This document shows, piece after piece, positions 1 to 12,783 of a stretch of 64,000 bases of DNA; within the stretch, counting starts at the first letter, position 1; each line of letters opens with the position of its first letter. The notes beneath the pieces are model-generated. The model was not told the origin of the DNA. It saw only the letters and a program-made list of their open reading frames with translations, and searched no databases. The DNA is taken from the NCBI RefSeq assembly GCF_000004075.3, contig NC_026660.2, positions 558,001 through 622,000 on the forward strand. Reading direction: 5' to 3'. The translations under genes and the position numbers were made by a program. Source of the DNA: Cucumis sativus. Taxonomy: Eukaryota; Streptophyta; Magnoliopsida; Cucurbitales; Cucurbitaceae.

Positions 1-2996
1 AAGACAAAAGAGTGAAACAAGGATACCTTTGGCTATACGGTCCACAGCTTCAAAAGGATTGTTATTCCTAATTAAAAGAATGTTAACCAAGTTTGCTTAA
101 CCCCATGGAGGAAGTGATAATTGAAAGTCTCACATCGTACAAAAACCCAATGCAGTAATGTGCACTTACCAACCAAATGTTCTTGCAAAATCCGAACCTG
201 TCCCCAAGGGAATAATCTGCAAGTAGGCACAATAATATATGTAATCCAACAATTCAATAGCATAAATTCATGAAAATAATCTGAACAAGTTACAGACTGA
301 TAAACCAGCAGCTAGTAGATAATGGAAATAAGCAACTTAAGATAGTAACAATGAAGGAATCTCTTACACCAAGTGCTGTTGATTTACGTGCTTCTCCATC
401 ATTATTAACAATAGGCTTTCCAGCCCAAAAGAAGCCATTAACCACCTGTCAATCAGAACAGATTAATCCCCTCATGCATCAAGTCAAACGTATACAACCA
501 AACATCAATCCTAGAAAATTTCATTAAAAGTTGTAAAATACTTGCTTATATTTAATGGCAATACAAGAGGGTTGCTTGAATCAAAGCCAAGTTAAAAGTT
601 ACTTTTATAGAAAACAGACCTTGGTAATTAATCATTATCAAGTACTAAGTTAGTAGGAGAAGAAGAAGACATACTCAAGCTATACTAATGGTTAGATGTT
701 ACCACTGAAATCTCCGGGCTCAAAAACTATGGATAGATACAACAAATAGCTTCAAAAAGTTTGAGGTGTTCAAGAGAAACAAAAAAAAATGATGTTCATA
801 TACCAATCGAGCAATCACATCATTCAACTTGGGCGTGCAAGCAGTTTGGCTTGGTTTACTGGCTTAAACCAAAGATGACTAAAAAGAAAAGGTAAAACCA
901 AGTCTGCGCTAAGCATTGAAAACTGAACTAATAGAAATGAGTCGTATCATACCTCATGAAAAGTTCCATCTCCTCCTACAGCAATCACAGCATCAGCACC
1001 TTCCCGAATTGCCTATAAGTCATTAAGTCAACAAAAAGATCGATAGTAACTATCTGAACTTCCACAAAAAACTAATTCAGACAGACCTCCCTCGTTATAT
1101 CAATGGCATGGCAAGGACCTGACGTCAGAGATTCACATATCTGTCCACAAAAGTGAACTGTTTAGTTAGTTCATAGATAAATTTCAAGCTACACAAATTA
1201 GTGCACACGGAACTATTCACTTATATACTCCATCATAATATGATAAGGAGCTATTACGATTTTCTGGGCTCAACGATATTTGGAAAAAAAAGATCAAAAT
1301 AACATAAAGAATGAATGAAGATATGGATCATTAGCCAATTTGAAATTTTAATAAAAGCAAATAATAGATCCTTTAAAGGAACAAGAAGTCAGATCTATGA
1401 AAAATGTACAAATGAGATACAAATATGCTGACGTTAAGATAAGGAACTTTCTTCTTATTATATATTTATTATTTTCTCAAAATAAGAAATATTCTAGCAT
1501 TCATCGATGAGATAGAATATACAAGGAAGTAGCAAACCGTAGCCTTAGGATGCTACAAAATGACCAATTGGCTAAAAGAGTGCTCAGTGTAGTCATGCAA
1601 ATAAGAAAAAATTGTACACCAAGAGAGAACCTAAAAGGATATATTATCCACAGATTTGTCAAAAAGATTTTCCTCTGTCATTGAAGATGCAACCCACTTA
1701 AATTAATGCAATAGTACACTGGCGGGTTTAATTAGAACCGCATGGTTATTCAATTAAAATGGTGGGTCGTTGGACAATCTTTGTGGGAGTTGTACGTAAA
1801 GAACGGAATACTTGATCAAAAATAAAACTAGATTTTACACTCTAAGCTCAAGCAAGCACATATTTGTGATCCTTTTTAAAAATCTCCTTTTGTCAATGCC
1901 AAGGCTAGTTGTCATGATGTTTGAAGGGAGAATAATTATAGGTATCCTTATTTACTTAAAATTCTCTAGAGAGATCATATAACCTATCAGGTATGATCAA
2001 TTCAAGAAGGGCACAATCATAACCAACAAAGGAATTTATAACTTCCTAACACACCAAATTCTAATAACTACCAACAATCCTAATAATAAAGACTGTCCTA
2101 GCTGCTAGTGACAAAAATACTTCTTTTGTCCCTTCTGGCACAAAAATTCACAATTGGAGGTTTAACAAGCAAGTTCAATTATTTTAATAAACAGGCGAAC
2201 AAATAGAAAGAAAAATATGGAAAACAACTCCTAAAAAACAGATATTCAAATTCCAAACATGTAAACTATGTCAGAAAATAGCTCCACCCAAAGTCTTTGA
2301 ATCTAGTATTTCTTTTGCAAAATCAGTTACTCCAATAAGCTCCATAAATATAACTCAATATGCTAGATTTACTTCAATGGAGATAGCGAAGTTGAGCCTA
2401 GGAACACAATTAGACTCATACGCACAATTCCCCACAGATAACAAGAGAAAAAATTCTCACATTATAATGTTCACCAAGCCGAGTGCGTAGATATGGAACG
2501 AGCTTCTTCCATTGCTTCGCCGTCTTACCATTTGCACCTGCATAAGGGCTAAAACATGATCAAACTCCATGACTAGAAATCACCCAATGGCCAATACCAT
2601 AAGAACTGGAAAACCCCACAAAAATTACAATCTCCAATGAAGTTCCAATAAACTCAAAGCATTGAAGTCTTCAATTACGACACAAATACAAAAAACCCAC
2701 ATTCTAAATTTCCCATTTTTCAACTAAATTCCTCTTCCAATAAAAAAAACAGAAAATTAAGTGACGAGAAACGAACCGCGGGGATTAACAACAAAAACAA
2801 GATCGCGACGGCCAGAAGATGAAGAGAAAGAAGACGACCCACGATGAAAAGTTGACCGATCGACATAGAGATCGGGCGCAATGGGCTGTTCGGCCATGGT
2901 GATAAAGGGTTTTGTCGCCATGGAAGGTCCCAATGCTAAGTGATAGCAAAGGGAAACAACAACCATCTTCTTAATCGCTGAAATTTCCTTGTCCAA
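1..2996 (-). CDS. LCBK2: Sphingoid long-chain base kinase (LCBK2-like), 5' part, truncated by left edge
   Basis: Lipid kinase of the diacylglycerol-kinase catalytic-domain family; plant members of this subgroup phosphorylate sphingoid bases. Seven exons fit on the minus strand: 2777-2996, 2461-2537, 1087-1140, 953-1012, 368-445, 170-216 and 27-67, all with GT/AG borders and a continuous frame. They give about 192 residues; the rest lies left of position 1. Exon 1 ends in [10 protein letters not shown], which continues across the intron to [12 protein letters not shown], the family's N-terminal signature. The nucleotide-binding motif [10 protein letters not shown] falls at about residues 128-137, followed by [11 protein letters not shown] and [15 protein letters not shown]. 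The start at 2996 is the first ATG of the open frame; an in-frame ATG (MATKPF) 25 codons later is an alternative. The family call is firm. The exact orthologue and the plastid, mitochondrial or cytosolic location are not settled. Confidence 0.9.
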
Positions 2997-5900
2997 TAGG
3001 TTAGGAAATTATAGAGTACGATTTGGGGAAATAATAATAATAATCGTAAAAGAAGGAAATGGATAATGACATTAAGGTGATGATTATTAAAACTTCACAT
3101 TGACATTAACGCAGTTGCTTGAAGAAAAGATTCAAAATTTCACGGTCTTTTTCAAGATTTGCGGCAATTCATGTCCATTTGATCTCCGTAAATCAGAATC
3201 TCTTTGCTGGGTGCCGTTTGATTCCGATTATTTTGAAGGAGAAAACTGTAGATTTCGATAATCTGTTTGGTACTAACTTTTGTGTTTCTAAAACCATATT
3301 TTAGAGCTTAACAATGGTGAAAGTGAAGATTTTATTTATTTATTTGAGGGAAAACGAGCTTAAAACCTTTGTTTTCTTTTAAGACTTTGTATCCCTTCAT
3401 CTAAAAAAAACAATGAAGGAATTAAAGTCACATCCAAAATAAAAACGTAACTTATATGTTATTAGAAGAAAAGTGAACCGAAATCACGGTGAACTAAGAT
3501 TAAAAGTTATTCATAATTTGATATTAGTTGACCTAAATTTATATTAGTGTGTAGAAATTCAACCATTAAACTTTAAAATTGAAATGACCTCTTTCAATAT
3601 AAATAGACGTCTTTTCTTTTTCTTTTGTTAGGGATTCTTCTCTTTCATTTGAAAGAGTAATCTCCTTATGTTAGAGTCAAGCAAAAACTATAAGTGATGA
3701 GAGTGAATAGGAAGCCAAAAATAACACTCTTTTTACTTAGTCACAAAGAAGAAGGAATGCAATAGATCAACTCCAATAGTTAAACTTAATTAACAATTTG
3801 ATTTTTAATTTTGAAAGGTTAAATTTATTTCCACTCAAATTTTTGTAAGGTTTTTTCCAAATTTTTAAAATATGATTTTCGAAACTTTTTTTAAAAAAAT
3901 CAATTGATTTGGTTTTTTAAAACTATATAACAAATCAAAAACTTCTAAAATATGAAAAACCAAATAATTTTGACACGATTTGACTTTTCAACCGATAACG
4001 AATCAATTTGTCTCTAAATTAAAATTACTTTTGAAAATCAACAATACCAATTCTAACAGTTCATTTTCTTAATCGGACATTTAAAGAAGTTTAACCTATG
4101 TTATGATTGTGCAGTGATGATTTTCAAAGTAAACTAAATTAAAAATTAATTAAATTCTTTATTTAAAAGTGTAATTGAAACCACTGTAAGTCTCAATTTA
4201 AAAGAAAAATAATCGTAAGAAGAGTGTAAATTGATCAATTAATACCCTACAGAATTCATTATTTAAATTAATTCCTTCCCAATTTAGAAATATAAATTGA
4301 TACTTTTTTCCAATTAGTTTAGAGTAGTTTAACCGTATAAAAACTATAGATTATAAAATTTCTAATTAATGACATTTTTAAATATAATTAAATGAACTAA
4401 AATATCTAGAAAACATAAAAAAATTTCATATTCTATTAACAATATAAATTTATCGTTATCATTATTAATAAAATATAAAGTTTTGCTAAATTTTGTAAAT
4501 ATATATTTTCATATGTTTTATATTTTCATTAGCCTCCTTATTAATTATCATTTAACTTTGTTTTTGATGTCATTGACATATTAAAAATCATTATTATATG
4601 TTCTCATAGCATAGGGGATTTAACTTTGAAGGGTCACACTTAAAAAGGCAAAGAGAAGGATAGTCAAAAGAAACATACATTGTTTGAGGCTGAAATTTAA
4701 ATAGATTAATTTAACTTTTGAGTATGTCATTGGTTTCATAAGTTATCTATAGAGAGAGAGTTGCATCTATTGACTTCACTTCTCAAATTTTTTTTAGGTA
4801 GATGTAATGTAAAAGTATTATATAACTGCATGCAACATTTGAAAGTTGAATAATACAATAAAAACAAACATATAGAAAGTTGAAGGGTATTACTATTATC
4901 ACTGTGTGACGGATAAGAGACTTAAAGTACTTCTAACCTTTACACAAAAGATTATCCTAATAATATTTGAATTAACAAATAATTGAAAGGTTAATATAGT
5001 CCATTTGACATGTTAATGAAGTAGGGTCTAACTTAAGAGTCAAAACTAAAAAACGAAAAGGAGTTTAGTTATATCCAATGTATCCATATATCAATTATCA
5101 ATATAATAACAAAACATTAGTTTATAAAGTTAAATAAACGAGGTTCTTACCCATTTTGAATTAAATGTATTAATCTTTTTAGTGCTTCAAATTAATAAGG
5201 TAGACGATCGAGTACACAACTTCATACATGTTAGACAACTTACAGTCAACACCGCCACACTAGCAATCAACCAACATGTCAGCATACATATAACAAATCA
5301 AAAAATTTGTATAATCATGTATTGGGTACACGACTTCTCTATCTTATTTTGGTCAAATATTTTTCAACCATCCTAGTTTTTACCATTTTTTTTTTTTTTA
5401 AGAAAAATCAAAACTTAGAGTTGTGAAAAGAAAAATCAATTGGATGGTACAAAACAAAAGGCAAGAGAAATCCATTTGAGAAAGCAAAGGTAAGTGTTCT
5501 CAATAACTTTAAAAAAGAAACATATCAATGTGACATTGACTATGCCCAATGCCATTATTGTATATAACTTTACGCAATATTTTTGCACCAATAATATACT
5601 CCCAACAATTTTAAACAAAAGTGATTCAATAGGAAGTTATATATCAAGTTAGTCCCTCCATCTTCCTATATAACAATTTAATTTCATTTATTTTCATATT
5701 TACAATAATTTTGGTTGCCAAACTTTTAATTCACACGACTATTTAGTTAATACTATACAAATTGGTCAAAAAACAGTAAACCTATAGTTTGTGTTACTAT
5801 TTAAACAAAAATTTACAAAAATGTTTAGGAACGGATCTTCGTATTGTTAGAATCGTTTTTCTAATTTAACGATTGATTTTTCAACAATAATTGATTGATT

Positions 5901-7926
5901 GAGAGGCACATCCCAAAAGTAGCTTCATTCATTTACAAGTGAATATTTAAGCATTACTTATGTTATGTGTATTAAAGTATTAAAAGATTTGTAGCTTTCA
6001 ATGTTCTGCTCCTATTATACTAAAACAAAAATTATCTAGTCCGTACACAAATATCTACGACAATTAATTTTCATCTAATTAAAGGTATTGTCTATCCATC
6101 TAGCAATGTTGGATTCATAAGAGAAGAAAAAAAATACTATAATTTTTATTTTTGGTATCACAAATTAATAATGATGATGTAACACGCAAATCTTTCGACT
6201 TTATTTTTCTTTATTTTAGATATATATATGTTCATACATTTGAAATGATAAATTACTAACTAGGTAGGATGTGACGGTCACACCCTATTAACATATTCTC
6301 CTAAAGTTTCCACCACTTTTGTTTTTGGCCACAAAAAGTTTAGGTTGGAGTGATATGTATCAATCAATCTCAAACAAAGAATCTCAAAAAGCAATAATAT
6401 AACAACAAAAACAACAAAATCACACAATTTCGAAAGTAAGATAAATTTGTTGACGTCAAATAATAATATTCTCGACATTGAATAAATTTCAACTCATTAA
6501 AACATATATATATATAATTCTAATTAAAAGCGTTGGAAAATTTAAATCTTCCAAATTCATATATTATCGTTTGGCTAGAAAAATCAAATGAGAGCTAATA
6601 ATATATGTATGTATTAGCTAACCAATATTATTATCTTCAACAAATGTTGTAGTGTCCCACATGTGTACCTACAAAAATTTGGCAGCCTAAACTTTCAACC
6701 ATCAAAACCAATTGTTTTGCTTGTAATATGTGTTTTTGGAATTGTTTGTTCGTTTTTTTATATATATTATATACATACTTTTGGGGGTATGAATAGAAAG
6801 AAGGCCTTATTTTTGTTAGACAAATTGTGCTGTTAAGATAAGAAAAGAAAAGAAGTCAGTTTTCTTACTGGAGTCTGAGATAGGGTTGTGGTTTAATTAA
6901 GTTAGGTTTGAAGATGGATATCTATCCTATTTACTTATAGTGGCGGTTTGAATTATCCGTAGCTACGTTAAATTGTGAACATAACTCAATCTAATTAGTA
7001 AAAGCATAAGTTTTCTCGACCAATTATTTGATTCTCCATCAATGCTATAAGATTAGCGTTTTCTTAAATGATAATTGTTATTTTTTTAAAGATCATTGAT
7101 CCAAAAAAAATATTGTATATTATATATTGTCTAATAGATATATTATTGATAAAAAAAAAAATATATCATATATCAAAAAGATTATACAAAGACTGTTTGT
7201 AAGATTGATTAAAAATATATAGTTGAGAGAAATGTATTGGAAAAAGATTATAAAATCCAAATCAAAAGAAGGGAGAAAATTGCATTTGAATCTAATTCCT
7301 TATTTCGATATCTTTACCTTGTTTTGATTGCAAACAAAAGAAATAATTCTTTAGCGTTTGATTTTACAATACAACACATAAGGAGAAAACCTACATTAAA
7401 ATTAAATATTGAGTAAAATGCATTACTTTATATTTATACTTTATGTATCTTTAAAAATTAAACTTTAGAGAATATAGGCATGATCCATACATCTAGCATG
7501 TTTCCTTTAGTTTTTAATCAATCTTTTTAAAAATATATTGCGGTTAATTCGATGCACAAAGATAAATGATGTGTAGTATATTTGTAAGTATTTTTAATTT
7601 AACAAACTTGAATGAACAAAGTAGATTTGGAGATGGAAGGGGTTAAGTTTTATTTTTTAAGAAAAAGTTTAATTAGTATATTGGAGTATTTTGATCCAAA
7701 TGAATCAAAACAAAAAATACATTAATGGAGAGGTTGTGTAAGACAATTTAATATAAACCATATTTGTAGCTAAGATAAATACAAAGCCACTTGTTTTTTG
7801 GCCAAACAAAATTTGTCTTTAATATTATTGGCGTGGTTCCTTTAATTAGAAGGGAAAATGGTCATCCACTTTTAACCCCCTATTTAATTATTTGGCTCTT
7901 CCTCATAACCCATCATTCCTTTGGAC

Positions 7927-7950
7927 ATTATTATTATTATTATTATTATT
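7927..7950. repeat. (ATT)8 microsatellite
   Basis: Eight uninterrupted ATT units in intergenic DNA. Confidence 0.95.
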
Positions 7951-8759
7951 AAAATATACATTTGAGAATTTTAAGATCTAAAATCTCTCACCTTTGCTTT
8001 TCAACTTATTTTAGAGATTACTGTCTTTACAACATTAATTATTTATCAGTTTTTGTCTCTATCTTCTTATTTAAATTATTTAGCCCTTTAATTTAATAAA
8101 TCATGAAACAAAGCTTTAAAATCATTTATTTTTGTTTTAAACGGTGAGAAAATTATAAATTTAATCAACCGTGAGAAAATTTGATTATTAATTTTCTGGA
8201 TGACATTCTATGTAAGAGACATTGATAATGAACATTTGTTTTAGAAATGCCTTTAATTTTAATTTTTTATAATGAAAAATTTCCCCAAATCTTCGCAACT
8301 AAAAGAAGCCAAAAAGTTATTTAAAACATAAATTTATAAAAACAAAAAGTAGATATTATAATTCTTTTTCTTAAATGACATTTTTTTTTTAATTTTTGAA
8401 AAGGTAAATGACATATTTTAATCTAATCTACAAAGAGTTCGATAACTATTTGAAAAGAACAAATGACTTATATATAATGATTACATAATATGTAATGTAT
8501 TATTTAGTAGCTCAAGTTGATGGTACGTGGCTAATTTGAATTTCCTGGTGATTAATAAATACATAGGCAGGCATCATTCTTGTTCTTTTTTTTTCTTTTT
8601 AGAATGGAAAACGACGTGATTTCCTAATGAGATCCGAACTCATATACAAAATTTAAGCCAAAAGGTAAATGAAAATAAGTTTTGGTAGGATGCAATCGGG
8701 AGGAGCAGAGTAGAATAAAAAAAGATTCGTAATTATACGATCAGAGGCATGGCGATGTT

Positions 8760-8877
8760 GACACGTCAGCTAATGAAGACACGTGGATGAAAGAAGATTG
8801 TTGACGTGGGTGAGATCTACGGTGGGTGGCGGGGAGTGGGGCCGTGTACTAGCCGCCCAGATGGGGAAAACACGTGG
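8760..8877 (+). promoter_or_regulatory. Cluster of four ACGT-core (G-box/ABRE-like) elements
   Basis: Within 118 bp there are GACACGTC (8760), ACACGTGG (8779), TTGACGTGGG (8801) and ACACGTGG (8870). These match bZIP/bHLH-bound G-box, ABRE and related ACGT elements. The island is clearly richer in GC than its surroundings. The nearest recognised gene downstream is the HIPP gene, 2.1 kb away, so the target is uncertain. Motif presence is seen; function is inferred. Confidence 0.45.
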
Positions 8878-10426
8878 ATGGGTTATTTCTGACGATGACC
8901 ATAAGTGGGATCCACATAAAGTGAATTGTTTTTATTATTCCTATAATGATATGGCCTAAATTGACTGCTATTCTGAAACCCCCACCCCCACCACCACCAA
9001 CCGCCATTCAAACGTCCATTGGTTTCTTACGCGCCGCCGTCTCTTCATAATGCTGGGTTCTTCTTTTATTTATCTTTCTAATGCGTGGCGCCTGATTTCA
9101 TTAATATTTTCATTTTTCTTTTTAAACAACGGAATTGCATCAAAAAAATGTCCAATTTTTACCGTATATTAAAATTTTGTATTCTATAATAATAAACATT
9201 CATATCTCTTTTATCGTTTTTACTTGACATAGAAATAAAAAGTTTATCAATTTCTATTTTCTTTTATATAGAATTTAAATTTTTATTATAGTTTATAAAT
9301 ATTTTAATTTACTTTACCATATTTAAAGATATCTCTTTTAAATTTTTATATTTTCATCATTTTTTCTTTTAAAATAGGACAATTCTACTCCAAAATATTA
9401 AAACTATTTATCGAATATAGTGAATTTATTTAACTCTTTCATTTGAATTTTTTTATAAATTTTATAAATAATTTGGTTTTTGTGTGTTATTGATAGCAAT
9501 TTTTATAAGAAATGGGTGAAATTGGCCGAAAACGTTAGAAATTTTATTTTCTTTATCTAAAAGTTATGATTTGTTACTTAATAACCATTTTAAAATGAAA
9601 TTTATTTGTATTAATATTAATTTTACTTTAATAATACTTTGTTATTACCATTGATTTAATTTTATTTTTAATTTACGTACTTAGATATAATTTCACTTTT
9701 ACCGCACTACATCATTGAAAAAAAGTGTGTTTGAATTTTCACTTCATACGTGGAACTAACGAAAGAAAATACAAATATTGGTTTACCTTTTATGTTGATA
9801 CTAAATCTAAAATATTTAAGAAACGTCGGCATGTATTTATTTAAATGGACAGAAAACAAAATTTTGGGTCCAAATGTTTGTTTATTCCTAATTTATCAAA
9901 TTGCCCAAAACACCCCGTCGTGAAATAAAATAAAGAAAAGAAAAAGGAATATAGGAGAAAGCAATGGAAGTAAATTGAAATAATTAAGAATTAGAAGGGA
10001 GAAGTCACAGAAAGATCACAAATTCGCCATTTCTGACTTCAACAAAGTTGACAATACCAAAATTTTGAAAAAGATACTTAAGACTTTAAGATGTAAAAGA
10101 AAAAAATATTTACTGAATAAGATGATTGTGACATTGTAGCCACTTGTTGTTTGTTTCTTTTGTTGGTACACTTGAGTTACTTTTGAAATAATATGTAGTA
10201 AACAAATATTTTATAGTTTTTAGGCGAATTAAAACTTACGTTTATTATTTATATAGTATAGATTCATCATAATTTACAAGTAATAAGTTTTTCTTTTTTT
10301 TTTTACTATATAAACCATCAATAAATAAATATAGACAAAAATATGGACTATGTGGGTAAAAGTTTAAGACATTGCTCAAATCTTTGAAGAGCAAAGTATA
10401 TTAGAGTAAAAGGCCCATCATTGTTC

Positions 10427-10560
10427 TCACGCGCCGTCGTTTGTTGCTTGATTTCCGAAAGAGCTAGCGCGTGAATCTCTTCACGCGCCACCTGTTAGAA
10501 TTAAGAAAACGAATCTCGAAGATTTGAGGGTGGGAATAAGGCGGCGCGTGGAACTCACGT
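10427..10560 (+). promoter_or_regulatory. CGCG-box cluster upstream of the HIPP gene, with a perfect inverted repeat
   Basis: GCGCG-type motifs recur: CACGCGCC near 10,428, GCGCGTGAA at 10467-10475, its exact reverse complement TTCACGCGC at 10480-10488, and GGCGCGTGG near 10,542. The middle pair forms a 9-bp perfect palindrome with a 4-bp spacer. CGCG cores are known targets of calmodulin-binding CAMTA factors. The position 440-570 bp before the HIPP start codon fits a proximal promoter. No experimental support is available here. Confidence 0.45.
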
Positions 10561-10896
10561 AGACCAAGCCACTATGCATTCACTGTATTAAGGAAAACAA
10601 TTTAGGTTTGCGGTGTGGGTTTAGGTTACTGCTTGACAGTGCATGGGTTTTGAAAAATTTAGGAGAGAGTGGTTCTCTCAAATACCCTCAAATCTCCACC
10701 ATCTCCCTCTCTTCACTTTCTCTCACAAAGGTTTCTTCTTTTTCTCTCTCCTACTCTGCCAATTCTTGTTTGGACTCAAATTTTTCCTCTTCTTTCTTTT
10801 TTATTTGGTACTACAAAGGCTGCCCAAAAAATAAACCTCACTCTCCATCTTTTTCAACAAAAGCATAATTCTACTTGTGCTCTTCATCTTCTTCAT

Positions 10897-10920
10897 CTCT
10901 CTCTCTCTCTCTCTCTCTCT
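10897..10920 (+). repeat. (CT)12 microsatellite in the HIPP 5' leader
   Basis: Twelve uninterrupted CT units about 80 bp before the start codon, inside a longer pyrimidine-rich leader. Such CT tracts are common in plant 5' UTRs and core promoters. Confidence 0.9.
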
Positions 10921-10999
10921 AATCAATAACCCATTTCTTCTTATCCTTTTTCTCTTCATTCTTCATCCATTCATCTCTCTCAATAAACTCAACATAACT

Positions 11000-12783
11000 A
11001 TGAAGGTTTCTTCTTTCTCTATCTTTTAATTTCTTACGTTGATCTCATAAATTGAGTTTTTTTTCCCCTTTTCTGAGAATCTAAGACATGGGTTTCAGAG
11101 CTTGGATTCTTTCATGGTGGATTCCCCTCCAAAAAAATTGATCTTTTTGAACTTTTTCTTGGATTTTGATTATATTTCTATTTTGGGTTTTCCCTTTTGA
11201 TAAAATTAGGGTATTTTTTCTTTTAAATTGATGATATGTGGATGGATCCTTATCTATAGATCTCTTTATTCTTATTCTTATTCTTATTCTAATTCCTTTG
11301 TTTTTTTTGGGTTTGGCAGAAGTTAATATTGAAATTGGATTTACATGATGACAAAGCTAAGCAGAAGGCTTTGAAGACAGTTTCTGCACTTTCAGGTTCT
11401 TTTTATTTTTCTCTCTATTTATTTATTTATTTTCTCTAAAGTGAAGCTAATTAATTAATTTTGTATCTAACTTAGATTGCTTAGAGACAAAATCTCTTTA
11501 AACTCTTTTTAAAAATTACATATAAATGTCTCTCTCAAAAGAAATTCTGCGTTGGGTGTGATGTATGTATATGTTGATTGTTGAGAGATTTTGATCCTCT
11601 AACTTACCCCAACCCCACCACCAAACCTAACCCACATGCCCTTTCCTTTGGCTGCTTTAATTTTCACTGATCTTTATTAAATTATTATAGAAAAAAATGA
11701 TTAAGGTTTTCTTTAATCATAAAAAAAAAACCACTTTCAAATGTTTCCCATCCACAATAATATTATATTTACTACATAATCACTGTTCAAAAGGTTGATT
11801 TGATCTCATAAGGAATATTCTCTCCATAGAAACAAAAAGATGTCTCATCTAATCTAACAGATATGAAATTATTTAGGTACCAGTTATATTTAATTTTTTT
11901 AAAAGAAGTATTTTTAATTAAAATGAAATCCATCTGTTGGTATTATAATTACTGTTTTTCAAAACGAAATGACAATGGAAGGATGGAGGAGTTTGAACAT
12001 CAACATGTAAAATTACTACTACTATCAAATCACAAAAGCTTAGTCAACGAGTTTTGGGTTAGAACTTATTCTTTTCAACGAAGATATGTAACAATGTATA
12101 CAGATTTTTGTCACTAATTCGACTCCTATCAGCCATATAATTGATCATTCAGTTGAAAGGACTCTAAGAATAATTGACCTAAATTAGATATGATCGTTAT
12201 ATATTTGCGTCTTTCTTTAAATAAACTTTACTTTGATCGGATTGTAGGGATTGATTTAATTGCAATGGACATGAAAGAGAGGAAGCTAACAGTAATTGGG
12301 ACAGTGGATCCGGTGAATGTAGTAAGCAAATTGAGGAAATATTGGCCAACACATATAATTTCAGTAGGGCCAGCAGTAGAGCCCAAGAAGGAAGAACCAA
12401 AGAAGGAGGAGCCCAAAAAAGAGGAAGGGAAGAAAGAAGAGGAAGGCAAGAAGGAGGAGCCAAAGAAAGAAGGAGATGACAAAAAAGACGAAGCAAAGAA
12501 AGACGAGTCGAAGAAGGACGATGACAAAAAAGATGAGCCAAAGAAGGAAGGTGAAAAGAAGGAAGAAGAGAAGAAGAAAGAGCAACCGCAAGTAGCTGTG
12601 CCAGTACCAATGCCAATGCCGATGCAGATGCCGATGCCGATGCCAATGCCGATGCACATGCAACAGCATGACCCAAGAATAATGGAGATGGTTAAGGCTT
12701 ATAGAGCATATAACCCTCATTTGACCACTTATTATCATGTTCAAAGCATGGAAGAGAACCCAAATGCTTGTGTTATTTGTTAA
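11000..12783 (+). CDS. Heavy metal-associated isoprenylated plant protein (HIPP), without the metal-binding cysteines
   Basis: Three exons: 11000-11005 (only ATG AAG), 11320-11395 and 12248-12783, giving 205 residues. The first about 70 residues have the HMA ferredoxin-like fold pattern ([20 protein letters not shown], then a [18 protein letters not shown] strand pair and a [12 protein letters not shown] helix). The usual MxCxxC copper/zinc site is absent; the loop reads [10 protein letters not shown] lysine/glutamate repeat (PKKEE, KKDE units) spans about 73-133. It is followed by a Met-Pro repeat ending in HMQQH (about 138-158) and a C-terminal CVIC, a CaaX box for isoprenylation and so membrane attachment. 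Plant HIPPs act in metal handling and stress or pathogen responses; a cysteine-less member may serve protein contacts instead. The two-codon first exon is unusual but typical for this family. An AATAAA-like run lies at about 12,867. Confidence 0.9.
11268..11291 (+). repeat. TTCTTA/ATTCTT hexanucleotide repeat in HIPP intron 1
   Basis: About four copies of a TTATTC unit just upstream of exon 2 of the HIPP gene; part of the pyrimidine-rich end of the intron. Confidence 0.7.
12600..12661 (+). repeat. In-frame Met-Pro coding repeat in the HIPP gene
   Basis: Tandem hexamers of the type ATGCCG/ATGCCA encode alternating Met and Pro with one Met-Gln and one Met-His. The repeat stays in frame, so length changes would add or remove dipeptides without breaking the gene. 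Methionine-rich tracts can bind Cu(I); that role is only inferred here. Confidence 0.85.

Larger units (their letters stand above)
2997..10999. other. Gene-free spacer, 8 kb, AT-rich
   Basis: No protein gene is visible; the short open frames are AT-rich and resemble no family I know. Features seen: an (ATT)8 microsatellite at 7927-7950, a GC-richer promoter-like island at about 8700-9060 with four ACGT-core boxes, a second short GC-rich stretch at 9031-9100, and the proximal promoter and 5' UTR of the HIPP gene at about 10,400-10,999. The rest is AT-rich sequence with no structure I can name. Confidence 0.6.

Noticed and set aside
10608..10929. Overlapping 63-86-codon plus-strand frames before the HIPP gene
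   Set aside because: They lie in a pyrimidine-rich leader/promoter and encode low-complexity Ser/Leu/Phe; at most they are upstream ORFs of no clear significance.
12197..12744. Three long minus-strand open frames opposite HIPP exon 3
   Set aside because: They are antisense shadows of the lysine/glutamate and Met-Pro repeats; their Ser/Phe/Leu-rich or His/Arg-rich translations have no family resemblance, while the plus strand gives a complete HIPP with a CaaX end.
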